A DNA stretch of 64,000 nucleotides, from NCBI RefSeq assembly GCF_014200605.1, contig NZ_JACHCE010000006.1, forward strand, positions 62,001 to 126,000, read 5' to 3'. The notes below the pieces were generated by a model, which did not search any database, was not told where the DNA came from, and was given only the letters and a program-made list of their open reading frames with translations. Shown one piece after another: positions 40,609 through 50,124 of the stretch (its first letter is position 1; each line of letters starts with the position of its first letter). This DNA is from Pedobacter cryoconitis (GTDB taxonomy: Bacteria > Bacteroidota > Bacteroidia > Sphingobacteriales > Sphingobacteriaceae). The position numbers and the translations under genes are program-made.

Positions 40609-42288
40609 TTACCAGAAACGTGCATAAATAGCAATAAGCAGCAGCATAATTGAAACAATCAATATAATCGAAGATGGTTTGAGCTTAAACATAGCTGCAT
40701 CCAGTTCAAAAGCTTTTGGATTGAGACGCGGACCTAATAAACTTGTGCCCACCATCACCAATACAGTAATAATAAATGACCAGCTCAGACAGATAAAAAA
40801 TGGGATTTCATACCGGCCATCCATATTTGGAAAAGCAGTGTATAAAAGCGTTTCAGGACCAAATACCCGCACGGCAAACTCATTAAAGAAAACGGAGATG
40901 ATAAAGCCAAAAATAATTCCGGTAAAGGCAGCCAGACTGTTAGTCCTTTTCCAGAACATGCCCAAAATGAAAGTCGCAAAAACACCGGGACTGATATAGC
41001 TCGTATATTTCTGAACAAAAGTATAACCTCCTGCCCTGCCAATTCCCAGTAAATCATTCCAGGTAAATAAAACCGCCACGATCATTGATATCACAATCGC
41101 TATCCGTCCTATCCATACCATACGCTGCTCGCTTGATACTTCATTGATATGTTTCTTATAAATATCAAGCGTAAAAATCGTAGATATACTATTACATTTT
41201 CCAGCTAAAGAAGCGACAATAGCGGCAGTCAGAGCAGCCGCAGCCAAACCTTTTAATTCAGGAGGTAAAAGTCCCAGAATAGCCGAATAAGCACTATCCT
41301 TTCCACCTGTTAACTGCAAATGTCCTCCTTTATACAGTACATAAGCAATAATTCCCGGCAGCATGACAATAACAGGCATTAATATTTTAAGTAAACTGGC
41401 AAATAAAATCCCCGTACGGGCTGTTTGTAAATCAGCACCCAATGCACGCTGAGTGATATACTGATTACAGCCCCAGTAATTCAGGTTACTAATCCACTGC
41501 CCGGCCGCATACATACCTACTGCCGGAAGAATCAAATATTTATTAATATCCACCTGCGAAGCGCCTGCTTTGGGTTTGGCCAGCATCAAATGAAAATGTT
41601 CAGGAGCTTCTTTCAGCAACACTTTAAAACCAGCTATAGCATCACTTCCAACGCCAAATTTTTCACCCACAATAGTTAAGGTCATATAAGTGGTTGCCAA
41701 TCCCCCAATAATTAAAACCCCTACCTGAATTACATCCGTATAACCAATTACGCGCATTCCGCCAAGTGTGATTATAATAGCAAATACAGCCAGGCAGATC
41801 ATAACGATATGAAAATAATCCCCTCCTATAAGTCCATTAATCGCTAATGCACCTAAATATAGAATTGAGGTTAAATTAATAAAAACATAGAGAAAGATCC
41901 AGAAAACACTCATAATCAAAGCCACACTTCCATTATACCTGTTTTTCAGGAACTGAGGCATCGTATATATTTTGTTCCTGATATATACAGGCATAAAGAA
42001 CACAGCCACAATGATTAGAACAGCCGCGCCAAGCCATTCATATACTGAAACAGCAATCCCGGCGAAGAAACCTTCACCACTCATTCCAATAAATTGTTCT
42101 GCAGAAATATTAGAAGCTATAATTGATGCCCCTATAGCCCACCAGGTCAGAGAACCCTCGGCCAGAAAGAAATTCTTTGAATCATTAACCTTACTTTTTT
42201 TTCTGTAAACGTAGTATCCATATAAAGCGACAATGACAAAATAAATTACAAAGACGCTAATACCCCCCAGTGAGAGTTTCGAGTTCAT
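40609..42288 (-). CDS. Sodium/solute symporter (SSS family)
   Basis: 559 residues with about 13-14 membrane helices and SSS signatures (FFLAEGSLTWWAIGASIIAS near the N-terminus; NYWGCNQYITQRALGA in the middle). SGLT-like members take up sugars or polyols with Na+. As the last gene of the uronate/inositol operon it may import myo-inositol or a uronate. Gap to the inositol oxygenase gene is 101 bp. Confidence 0.9.
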   Translation of the reverse strand: MNSKLSLGGISVFVIYFVIVALYGYYVYRKKSKVNDSKNFFLAEGSLTWWAIGASIIASNISAEQFIGMSGEGFFAGIAVSVYEWLGAAVLIIVAVFFMPVYIRNKIYTMPQFLKNRYNGSVALIMSVFWIFLYVFINLTSILYLGALAINGLIGGDYFHIVMICLAVFAIIITLGGMRVIGYTDVIQVGVLIIGGLATTYMTLTIVGEKFGVGSDAIAGFKVLLKEAPEHFHLMLAKPKAGASQVDINKYLILPAVGMYAAGQWISNLNYWGCNQYITQRALGADLQTARTGILFASLLKILMPVIVMLPGIIAYVLYKGGHLQLTGGKDSAYSAILGLLPPELKGLAAAALTAAIVASLAGKCNSISTIFTLDIYKKHINEVSSEQRMVWIGRIAIVISMIVAVLFTWNDLLGIGRAGGYTFVQKYTSYISPGVFATFILGMFWKRTNSLAAFTGIIFGFIISVFFNEFAVRVFGPETLLYTAFPNMDGRYEIPFFICLSWSFIITVLVMVGTSLLGPRLNPKAFELDAAMFKLKPSSIILIVSIMLLLIAIYARFW

Positions 42289-42389
42289 AGCTAATAATTA
42301 AGAGTTGAGGGCAATCGGATTCATTACATTTATAAAAATCGTTGAAGTAAATGTAATGAATCTAAAAGAAAGGAGCTGTATCAGCTGAT

Positions 42390-43271
42390 TTAAAACCGCA
42401 ATTTTGCTGGCAGATATTTAGCCACCAGCTGTTCATAATAAGGTTTTAGCTCTTTCCAGTCTGGCGGAACCGGGCTTTTAGAATACAGATCAAATGGATT
42501 AAATAAGTTTACCCATTTAAACATTTCCTGATCATGTTCACTCATTAAATGTTCATAGGCATGCTCCCGGTGCTGCGGATAAAATGAATGATAACGAAGC
42601 ATATATAAAGCTGGTTCCGGCAAATAATCCTTTAATAAATGATAAACATACTCATCATGTCCCCAGGTCATGATGACCTTATCCAGACCACAATTCGGTT
42701 CATAGATACCATATTTTGTATTATATAACGGGTTATTAAGATCAGGGTTTTCTGCAAAAAATTCAGAAAAGACTATTTTTTCAGAAAAAGCACAGCCTAC
42801 CGGATAACTATCTCCCACTACTGCCCACTGCGGTTCACCAAATAAACAAAGGACCTTTCCCATATCATGGAAAAGACCAGCCAAAACCATCCAGTCGGGA
42901 TGGCCCTGACTGCGAATTGCTTCACTGGTTTGCAGTAAATGCTGAAACTGGTCAAGATCAGTATCCGGGTCTGAATCGTCAACCAGCTTGTTAAGGAAAT
43001 CAAAAGCTTCCCATACAGACATTTCCATTTTGTCAAACTTTAGATATTCAGTTTTTTTCTGCTGTACAAAGTCAAAAGTCTGGTTGATATGCTGCAACCG
43101 GTAAAACTCTTTTACAGATGCCTTTTCAGCATTTTCATAATCTCTGAATTCGGCTGCATCTTTTGCCTGAGAAATAGCATTTGGGTCTGGATAACGTTCT
43201 AATAAATCGTCCTCCCATGCCTCAAGCGAACTTAATGGATTTTCCTGATCTGATTTGATTACTTCTTTCAT
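42390..43271 (-). CDS. Inositol oxygenase (MIOX)
   Basis: 293 residues, close to the animal and plant enzyme length. It cleaves myo-inositol with O2 to D-glucuronate. All six diiron ligands of the family can be placed: H111, H135-D136 (LFHDMGK), H205 (WGHDEY), H228 (RYHSFYP) and D261 (NPFDLYSKS). The lysine of HDMGK and the LRYHSFYPQH block are family hallmarks. No signal peptide, so cytoplasmic. It lies in one operon with uxaC and uxuA, which would consume its product. MIOX is less common in bacteria than the iol dehydrogenase route. Confidence 0.93.
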   Translation of the reverse strand: MKEVIKSDQENPLSSLEAWEDDLLERYPDPNAISQAKDAAEFRDYENAEKASVKEFYRLQHINQTFDFVQQKKTEYLKFDKMEMSVWEAFDFLNKLVDDSDPDTDLDQFQHLLQTSEAIRSQGHPDWMVLAGLFHDMGKVLCLFGEPQWAVVGDSYPVGCAFSEKIVFSEFFAENPDLNNPLYNTKYGIYEPNCGLDKVIMTWGHDEYVYHLLKDYLPEPALYMLRYHSFYPQHREHAYEHLMSEHDQEMFKWVNLFNPFDLYSKSPVPPDWKELKPYYEQLVAKYLPAKLRF

Positions 43272-43386
43272 TTTTTCTTTAATAAATATGAAACAAACTC
43301 TATCTGCAACTCAGCTGACTATGAAACAATTACAGCAACTGTCTTTTCCCTAATTTAATAAAAATCGGGGAATTATTTAGTTTAAA

Positions 43387-44763
43387 TTACAAATCTGTAA
43401 TCACTTTATACCTGGGTACTAAGAATTTCATTACCGTCCAGGCTACCACATAAGTCACCGCACAGATCGTAAACATAATGGTATAACCTGTTTGTATATG
43501 TCCTAAAGATTTATAATAATCAAAAAGTCCGCCTCCCAGTTTAGACATAAATACCCCGCCTAAACCACCGGCCATACTGCCTATACCAATAACAGAACCT
43601 ATACATTTCTTAGGAAACATGTCAGAAACTGTTGTGAAAATATTAGCAGACCAGGCCTGGTGAGCAGAAGCACCAATTCCGATCAAAATCACAGGTGCCC
43701 AGACACTCAGGTGTCCTAAAGGCTGTGCCAGCAAGACGACCAGTGGAAAAAGGGCAATAATAAACATCGCTTTCATCCTCCCGTCATAAGGCGTATACCC
43801 CTTTTTTATAAAATACATAGGAAACCAGCCGCCGCCAACACTTCCGATCATAGTCATACTATACAGCACGGCTAGAGGGACCATAATATCCGTATTGTCC
43901 ATTCCATATTGAACTTTCAGATAAGAAGGAAGCCAGAACAGGAAAAACCACCATACCCCATCTGTCATAAACTTTCCAAAAGTAAATGCCCAGGTTTGCT
44001 TATATCCTAAAAGTTTAAACCAGGAAACTTTCTGATGATCAGCAACATGCTCAGCAACAGGCAGAGCAGATTGCTCATCCGGTTCAAACTGAATATATTC
44101 CAGTTCCGGTTTAGCTAAACGTTTCTGTTGCTCAGGTTTCTCATAAAAAATGAACCAGAAAAACAGCCATATAAAACCAATGGCACCGATAATCATAAAT
44201 GCAGATTCCCAGCCCCATTTTTCAGCAATCCAGGGAACAGTTAAAGGAGCCAGAATGGCCCCTACATTAGCACCCGAATTGAAAATACCTGTAGCCAGTG
44301 AACGTTCCTTTTTAGGGAAATACTCTGCTGTCGCTTTAATTGCGGCAGGAAAATTTCCCGATTCACCAAAAGCCAATACAGCCCTTGCACACATAAATCC
44401 GAGTACGGAAACAGAAATACCTGTAATGCCCAATACCGCCAGTGCAGCAGACAATCCTTCCCCTAAAAAAATAGCTTTTGCATGCAGGATAGCTCCTAAA
44501 CACCAGATAATTAAGGCTACTGCATAACCCCATTTAGTTCCAAGGCGGTCAACTATTCTACCCGCAAAGAGCATTGAAATCGCATATACCAGTTGGAAAG
44601 CCGAAGTAATATTTGCATAATCACTATTTGTCCAGTTAAATTCTGCCTCCAGCCTGGTATGCAGGAGACTCAGAACCTGTCTGTCAAGATAATTTACTGT
44701 TGTAGCAAAAAACAGCAAGGCACAGATTGTCCAGCGGTAATTACCCACTTTTGTTTGGTTCAT
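43387..44763 (-). CDS. MFS transporter, hexuronate (ExuT-like) type
   Basis: 458 residues, 12 membrane helices, anion:cation-symporter type MFS. Hallmarks: YRWTICALLFFATTVNYLDR at the start, GESGNFPAAIKATAEYFPKK with ERSLATGIFNSG after helix 4, and FGKFMTDGVWWFFLFWLP in the second half. Relatives import glucuronate and galacturonate. Its position between the SDR and inositol oxygenase genes supports uronate uptake. Confidence 0.9.
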   Translation of the reverse strand: MNQTKVGNYRWTICALLFFATTVNYLDRQVLSLLHTRLEAEFNWTNSDYANITSAFQLVYAISMLFAGRIVDRLGTKWGYAVALIIWCLGAILHAKAIFLGEGLSAALAVLGITGISVSVLGFMCARAVLAFGESGNFPAAIKATAEYFPKKERSLATGIFNSGANVGAILAPLTVPWIAEKWGWESAFMIIGAIGFIWLFFWFIFYEKPEQQKRLAKPELEYIQFEPDEQSALPVAEHVADHQKVSWFKLLGYKQTWAFTFGKFMTDGVWWFFLFWLPSYLKVQYGMDNTDIMVPLAVLYSMTMIGSVGGGWFPMYFIKKGYTPYDGRMKAMFIIALFPLVVLLAQPLGHLSVWAPVILIGIGASAHQAWSANIFTTVSDMFPKKCIGSVIGIGSMAGGLGGVFMSKLGGGLFDYYKSLGHIQTGYTIMFTICAVTYVVAWTVMKFLVPRYKVITDL

Positions 44764-44804
44764 TATATTTGGTTATTGGTTTAGGTTTAGGTTAATTATA
44801 TTGA

Positions 44805-45626
44805 TCAGACACCTCCAAAAACAGAGAATCCTCCATCTACACAGATCATTGCTCCGGTAACAAATTGAGAAGCATCACTTAAAAGCCATACCAGGGCACC
44901 CTTTAGCTCATCAGGATGACCAAAACGTTTAAAAGGAGTTTGTGTAATGACCAAACCGCCCCTATCTGTATAACCACCATCAGGTTTAGTTAACAAATCA
45001 CGATTTTGTTCTGTAAGGAAAAAACCTGGTGCAATCGCATTCATTCTGATCCGGTCACCAAAACGATTAGCCATTTCAACAGCAAACCACTGGTTATAGT
45101 AATCCACTGCTGCTTTACCCATATTATATCCAAGAACCCTTGTAATAGCCCTTTTGGAATTCATAGAAGAAATATTCACGATACTGCCTTTACCTGTTTC
45201 AGCGATAGCAGCACCAAATATTTGCGAAGGAATAATTGTCCCCCATAAGTTCAGGTCCATCACTTTTTTCATGCCCTGCAGGTTCATCTCAAAAATATCT
45301 TCTTCCGGCTTTAGTACTCCTTCAGGCTGATTACCGCCCGCAGCATTTACCAAACCATCTATTTTACCAAAATGAGCCAATACTTGCGCTTTACATTCCA
45401 GCAGCTGGCTTTCATCCATCACATCGGCTACAAGGGCCAAAGCTTTCCCTCCCGATTGATTAATTGCATCAGCACGTTCGTGGGCAACCTGGGCATTTCT
45501 GCCCAAAATACCTACCGAAGCCCCTGCTTCGACTATTGCATTTACAAATGCACCACCTAAAATTCCGGTACCCCCGGTTACTACAATCACCTTATCTTTT
45601 AAGGAGAACGAATTTTCTACTGACAT
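44805..45626 (-). CDS. SDR oxidoreductase, D-mannonate oxidoreductase (fructuronate reductase) type
   Basis: 273 residues, classical SDR. The cofactor motif TGGTGILGGAF is near residues 17-27, NAAGG marks strand 4, and ISSMNS plus YNMGK supply the Ser-Tyr-Lys catalytic residues. C-terminal MICVDGGFSVFGG. In this operon, 15 bp after uxaC and near uxuA, it most likely interconverts D-fructuronate and D-mannonate, replacing the unrelated UxuB. The substrate is inferred from context. Confidence 0.85.
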   Translation of the reverse strand: MSVENSFSLKDKVIVVTGGTGILGGAFVNAIVEAGASVGILGRNAQVAHERADAINQSGGKALALVADVMDESQLLECKAQVLAHFGKIDGLVNAAGGNQPEGVLKPEEDIFEMNLQGMKKVMDLNLWGTIIPSQIFGAAIAETGKGSIVNISSMNSKRAITRVLGYNMGKAAVDYYNQWFAVEMANRFGDRIRMNAIAPGFFLTEQNRDLLTKPDGGYTDRGGLVITQTPFKRFGHPDELKGALVWLLSDASQFVTGAMICVDGGFSVFGGV

Positions 45627-45641
45627 ATAATTTGATTAGTC

Positions 45642-47054
45642 TTAATTATTTAATCCAAAATAGTTTTTAGCATTATAATAACAGATGTCCTGGATCATTT
45701 TACCTACCCACTTTTCATCATCAGGTAATAAGCCCATTTCCATCTCCGAGCCAAAAAGATTACATAATATCCTTCTGAAATACTCGTGGCGGGAGTAAGA
45801 TAAAAAGCTTCGTGAATCGGTCAGCATTCCAATAAATGTACTGATTACCCCCATATTGGACAGCGCATTTAACTGCTTCTCGATACCATCCTTCTGATCC
45901 AGAAACCACCAGCCAGATCCAAACTGCATTTTACCTTTTACCCTGCCATCTGCAAAATTCCCCATCATCGTTGCGATCATCTCATTATCGGCAGGATTCA
46001 GATTATAAACCACTGTCTGAGCCAACTGATCGGTTAAACTCAAATGATTTAAAAATGCCGTTAAACTTTCTGCATGTTTATAGTCACCAATAGAATCAAA
46101 ACCAGTATCAGGACCTAATTTATGAAGCATCCCCTTATTGTTATTTCTGAGTGCGCCAATATGAAATTGCTGTACCCATCCCTTTTCATGGTACATTTTG
46201 CAAAGTTCAGTTAAGACAAAACCAATAAAAGCATCCGGATTGGAAAATACCGCCTGATCCGATTTCAAGAAGATTTTGAATTCTTCTTCCTCCTTTGGGC
46301 TCAAAATAAAATGGTTTGGTAAGGTGCTTAAACCATGATCAGATATAGAACACTGATGCAGGTCGAAAAAATCAACCCTATTTTTTAAGGCTGCCAGAAG
46401 AGAAGAAATATCTGTAATCTCTACTCCGGATTTCTCAGTCAGTAACTGAAGATATGCTTTAAATGAACCAGGTTTCCCAATAGCAAAAACCTGATCAGGT
46501 CTGAAAGATGGTTTTACCTTAATTTCAAAACCATCTTTGTTTAATTGCTGATGATAAATTAAATGATCACATGGATCATCAGTTGTACTGAGCATCTCTA
46601 CTTTAAATTTTTTCAGTAATCCACGGGAAGAAAACCCGTCCTGGCTCAAAAGCTCATTTGCCTGCTCATAGATCCTGCCTGCAGAATCTGTATTTAAGTA
46701 TTCCTGGATACCAAATGGATTTTTAAGCTCCATATGTGTCCAGTGAAATAATGGATTTCTCAATGTCGAAGGCACAATATTTGCCCAGGCTTTAAACTTT
46801 TCATAATCAGCAGCACTGCCAGTAATCAGATTTTCATCTACACCCAATGCCCGCATTGCCCTCCATTTATAATGATCACCTTTTAACCAGATATCTGTCA
46901 GATTAGCAAATTTTTTGTCTTCTGCAATTTGCGAAGGTGATAAATGATTATGGAAATCAATTACAGGCAAATGTTTTGCATATTCATGATAAAGCAAAAC
47001 AGCCTTTTTATTAGTCAGTAAAAAATCATCAGTAATGATAGTACCTGCTGTCAT
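45642..47054 (-). CDS. uxaC: Uronate isomerase
   Basis: 470 residues, the normal length for UxaC of the amidohydrolase superfamily. It isomerises D-glucuronate to D-fructuronate (and galacturonate to tagaturonate). Family blocks: PVIDFHNHLSP with metal-binding histidines at the N-terminus, WLKGDHYKWRAMRALGV, and FGSGWWFLDQKDG near the C-terminus. Gap to uxuA 51 bp and to the SDR gene 15 bp, both on the same strand. Confidence 0.95.
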   Translation of the reverse strand: MTAGTIITDDFLLTNKKAVLLYHEYAKHLPVIDFHNHLSPSQIAEDKKFANLTDIWLKGDHYKWRAMRALGVDENLITGSAADYEKFKAWANIVPSTLRNPLFHWTHMELKNPFGIQEYLNTDSAGRIYEQANELLSQDGFSSRGLLKKFKVEMLSTTDDPCDHLIYHQQLNKDGFEIKVKPSFRPDQVFAIGKPGSFKAYLQLLTEKSGVEITDISSLLAALKNRVDFFDLHQCSISDHGLSTLPNHFILSPKEEEEFKIFLKSDQAVFSNPDAFIGFVLTELCKMYHEKGWVQQFHIGALRNNNKGMLHKLGPDTGFDSIGDYKHAESLTAFLNHLSLTDQLAQTVVYNLNPADNEMIATMMGNFADGRVKGKMQFGSGWWFLDQKDGIEKQLNALSNMGVISTFIGMLTDSRSFLSYSRHEYFRRILCNLFGSEMEMGLLPDDEKWVGKMIQDICYYNAKNYFGLNN

Positions 47055-47105
47055 ATCAATTAGTTTTCTGTTTAATATTTGGTTAAAACAAAATATCTTT
47101 TAAAG

Positions 47106-48311
47106 TTATTTATTACTGATTAAGTATTCATTAAGAATACCAAATTCAAGCCCTCTGAGCTCTGCCAAACCCTTTAACCGGCCAATAGCAGAATATCCCG
47201 GGTTAGTTTTCTTACGCAGATCGTCCAGCATCTGATGACCATGATCCGGGCGTACAGGTATACTCAATCGTCTTTGCTGCTGCTGATTAAAGATTTCTTT
47301 AACCACCTGATACATATCAACGTCGCCTTCCAAATGATTATCTTCAAAAAAATCACCGTCCGGATTTCTTTTAGTACTGCGCAAATGAATAAAATTAATA
47401 CGTGCTGCAAACTCTCTTATCATTCCCGGAAGATCATTATCTTCACGCACACCGAATGAACCTGTACAAAAACATAAGCCATTGTTCAAAGATGGCACAG
47501 CCGAAAATATTTTCCTTAAATGTACAGCAGTACTGACTACACGGGGCAAACCAAAAATTGCATAAGGCGGATCATCAGGATGCACAACCATTTTAATTCC
47601 GCAGGCATCAGCTACAGGCATAATTTCTGAAAGGAAACAGATCAGATGAGCAATCAGTTTTTCTTCATCAATTCCCTCATATTGATCCAAAGCCAATTGG
47701 AATTGTTCCAGCGTAAAGCTTTCTTCACTACCCGGTAACCCGGCTATAATATTACGCTGCAACAGCTTTCTCTGCGCATCATCAGCATTTTCAAACCATG
47801 CTTTTCCTTTTGCTATTTCTTCTTCCGTATAACTATTTGAAGCCCCGGGTCTTTTTAAGATAAAAACATCAAAAGCACATACAGCAGCTTTTTCGAACTT
47901 TAATGCCTTAGCCCCACCTGGCAGTTCAAAAGCCAGGTTGGTACGTGTCCAGTCTAAAACAGGCATAAAATTATAAGTCACCGTAGTTATGCCACAAACA
48001 GCCAGGTTTTCTAATGACTTTTTATAATTACTGATATAAAGTTCAAAATTTTCAGACTGTGTTTTGATCGCTTCATGCACTGGCAGGCTTTCTACAACAT
48101 CCCAGCGCAAACCTGCATTCTCTATCAGTTGCTGATGTTTTTTGATCTCCTGAATTTCCCAGACTACCCCATTTGGGATATGATGTAAAGCACTAACAAT
48201 ACCACTGCAGCCGGCCTGTAAAATATCCGGCAAACTCACCGGGTCATTCGGGCCAAACCAGCGCATGGTCTGGGTCATTTTATATATTACTGGTTTTTCT
48301 ACTCCACTCAT
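47106..48311 (-). CDS. uxuA: Mannonate dehydratase
   Basis: 401 residues. It dehydrates D-mannonate to 2-keto-3-deoxy-D-gluconate. Family blocks: MRWFGPNDPVSLPDILQAG at the start, MVVHPDDPPYAIFGLPR with metal-binding His, CTGSFGVREDND and FIHLRSTKRN. First gene of the six-gene minus-strand operon, with operator-like palindromes 105-140 bp upstream. The next enzymes (2-keto-3-deoxygluconate kinase and aldolase) are not in the window. Confidence 0.95.
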   Translation of the reverse strand: MSGVEKPVIYKMTQTMRWFGPNDPVSLPDILQAGCSGIVSALHHIPNGVVWEIQEIKKHQQLIENAGLRWDVVESLPVHEAIKTQSENFELYISNYKKSLENLAVCGITTVTYNFMPVLDWTRTNLAFELPGGAKALKFEKAAVCAFDVFILKRPGASNSYTEEEIAKGKAWFENADDAQRKLLQRNIIAGLPGSEESFTLEQFQLALDQYEGIDEEKLIAHLICFLSEIMPVADACGIKMVVHPDDPPYAIFGLPRVVSTAVHLRKIFSAVPSLNNGLCFCTGSFGVREDNDLPGMIREFAARINFIHLRSTKRNPDGDFFEDNHLEGDVDMYQVVKEIFNQQQQRRLSIPVRPDHGHQMLDDLRKKTNPGYSAIGRLKGLAELRGLEFGILNEYLISNK

Positions 48312-48416
48312 TATTTAATACTTTCAATAAAATTATTCTTAAAATCCTTTGTTAGGCTATCGCAATTTATAAAAGGCTAAATGTATATTTCCTATAAAAT
48401 CTCTGACAATAGCCTG

Positions 48417-48428
48417 TCAAACGTTTAG
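48417..48428. promoter_or_regulatory. Imperfect LacI-type operator, uxuA side
   Basis: TCAAACGTTTAG: the same core as the neighbouring palindromes, with one imperfect end. Lies 106 bp before the uxuA start and 19 bp from the next site, which could allow tandem binding. Confidence 0.5.
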
Positions 48429-48435
48429 TTCTACG

Positions 48436-48451
48436 TTTCAAACGTTTGAAA
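48436..48451. promoter_or_regulatory. LacI-type operator, uxuA side
   Basis: TTTCAAACGTTTGAAA is a perfect 16-bp palindrome with the central CG typical of LacI-family operators. It lies about 125 bp upstream of uxuA. Confidence 0.75.
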
Positions 48452-48578
48452 TAAATCAGGTTTTATACCCCTTTTAATCGCATTTAATATATTATTCAAT
48501 ATCAGATTTATTTAATAATTAAGATCCGGGAATAGATTTTAATTGTTAGATTTTTATCAGAAGACACCTCTATCAGCT

Positions 48579-48596
48579 ATATCAAACGTTTGATAT
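48579..48596. promoter_or_regulatory. LacI-type operator overlapping the regulator's promoter
   Basis: ATATCAAACGTTTGATAT is a perfect 18-bp palindrome. A TTTG inside it (48589-48592) and TATATTTA at 48610-48617 resemble -33 and -7 elements (17-base spacing), so binding would block the regulator's own promoter. Confidence 0.75.
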
Positions 48597-48637
48597 TGTT
48601 TATTATCTTTATATTTAGAGGATCGTTAACTATCCTA

Positions 48638-49654
48638 ATGAGTACAAAAACACCAGTCACACTAAAACTTTTAGCTCAAAAGCTTAAAATATCGATCTCT
48701 ACAGTATCAAAAGCTCTTAACGACTATCCTACAATTAACGCTTATACTAAAGAGAGAGTAAAGCAAATGGCAGCAGAGCTGCATTTTACGCCAAACAAAT
48801 CGGCACTTAATCTGCAGATCCAGAAATCCTATACTATTGGTATCATTTTACCCGATTTAATGGATCATTACTTTACAAGAAGTATTTTCGGGATCGAGCA
48901 GTATGCACGCCAATATGGTTATAATGTAATTATCGGTCAATCTTATGACGACTTAAAGAAAGAAGTTGATCTGGCTAATATGTTATTGAAAAGCCGTATT
49001 GATGGATTAATTATTGCAATTTCCAAAAACACCCAGAATTTTGATCATTTAGATATGTTTGAAAATTTGGGATTACCTATTATATACTATGGCAGAAACC
49101 CAAGTTTTAATTTAAGCTGCCATAAGGTATTAAGCAATACTTATCAGGGCTGCTACAAAGCAACAGATTTTTTAATTAAGCGTGGACATAAAAGGGTAGC
49201 TTATCTGGGCGGGCCAAAAATGATCAGTTTTACGCATGATAGATTTAAAGGTTACATCAATGCACTAAATGATAACCATACTCCTTTTGATGCCAGTCTT
49301 GTTGCCTATACAGATTTTGATAAGACAAATACCAATGCTGCAATCAAAGAGCTGTTCTACAATAGTGAAAACCCACCTACTGCATTGGTTGCTTTTAAAG
49401 AACAAATCCTTTTTGATGCCATGAAATATCTTCGTTCCAATAAATATGAGAAAATGGACCAAACCGAATTTATTGGTTTCGGTAACATGCCATTTATCAG
49501 ATACCTGGACAATCCACCTCTTGCATCAATTGAAGAAAATCCAGAATCCATGGGCGAAAATGCGATTAAACTGCTTCTTAAACTAATAGATCAGAAAACA
49601 GAAGCTACAGAATACCAGGAAGTCATGGTAGACTGTGAGTTGGTGATGCATTAA
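48638..49654 (+). CDS. LacI family transcriptional regulator
   Basis: I start at ATG 48638 (MSTKTPVTLKLLAQ), as the helix-turn-helix begins there; an upstream in-frame ATG would start inside the operator. 338 residues. N-terminal LacI helix-turn-helix with hinge (KLKISISTVSKALNDYPTIN, then LHFTPNKSALNLQ), followed by a periplasmic-binding-fold sensor (IGIILPDLMDHYFTRSIFG; FLIKRGHKRVAYLGG). Divergent from the uronate operon and followed by susCD, with matching palindromes before all three units. It probably senses a uronate-pathway intermediate; the inducer is inferred. Confidence 0.93.
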   Translation: MSTKTPVTLKLLAQKLKISISTVSKALNDYPTINAYTKERVKQMAAELHFTPNKSALNLQIQKSYTIGIILPDLMDHYFTRSIFGIEQYARQYGYNVIIGQSYDDLKKEVDLANMLLKSRIDGLIIAISKNTQNFDHLDMFENLGLPIIYYGRNPSFNLSCHKVLSNTYQGCYKATDFLIKRGHKRVAYLGGPKMISFTHDRFKGYINALNDNHTPFDASLVAYTDFDKTNTNAAIKELFYNSENPPTALVAFKEQILFDAMKYLRSNKYEKMDQTEFIGFGNMPFIRYLDNPPLASIEENPESMGENAIKLLLKLIDQKTEATEYQEVMVDCELVMH

Positions 49655-49684
49655 TACCAATCAGTCAAATATTTTTCAAATCAA

Positions 49685-49726
49685 GGTTTACAATTTATTT
49701 TCTTAACAAAAAATAAATTGTAAACC
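49685..49726 (+). terminator. Strong hairpin after the LacI gene
   Basis: GGTTTACAATTTATTTT pairs perfectly over 17 bp with its complement at 49710-49726, loop 8 nt. It lacks a T run afterwards, so it may be a weak terminator or an RNA-stabilising hairpin. The rest of the 470-bp gap holds the susC-side operator and no gene. Confidence 0.6.
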
Positions 49727-49871
49727 GTCACGTCCCCGAATTTCGTTTACGAGGTCAATCCAGACCATCATCTTTACCCATACAGGCTTTCATCATACAG
49801 CGAAACGCAGGACTCCCAAAGCCATTTAAAAGAGGGTAAGCTTCATTAAGAAGCACTTAAAAGCCTGATTT

Positions 49872-49889
49872 ATTTCAAACGTTTGAAAT
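49872..49889. promoter_or_regulatory. LacI-type operator upstream of susC
   Basis: ATTTCAAACGTTTGAAAT is a perfect 18-bp palindrome, extended by outer CTGATTT...AAATCAG similarity. It lies about 235 bp before the susC start and shares the core of the three sites near uxuA and the LacI gene. Confidence 0.75.
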
Positions 49890-50124
49890 CAGGAAAAAAG
49901 CGTATAACAACCCTATTCTGATAAATTCTATCCATAGGATAATCCATCCTTTTATAAATTGCGATGATGTATCGGATTGTTTTTTATTTATAAACCTTAA
50001 ATGATTAACATTTTTGAAATCAAATAACCAAATAATGACAATCAAAATCACTAAAAAACAAAACTGCCTCATCTAAACGCGCAATCATTAACTAATCAAA
50101 TATTAATTTTAAATCCCAAAATGT

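Noticed and set aside
44150..45670. Plus-strand frames inside the MFS and SDR genes
   Set aside because: Antisense shadows of well-recognised genes on the minus strand.
48590..48637. Upstream ATG for the LacI gene
   Set aside because: It lies within the operator and promoter; the helix-turn-helix begins right after ATG 48638.
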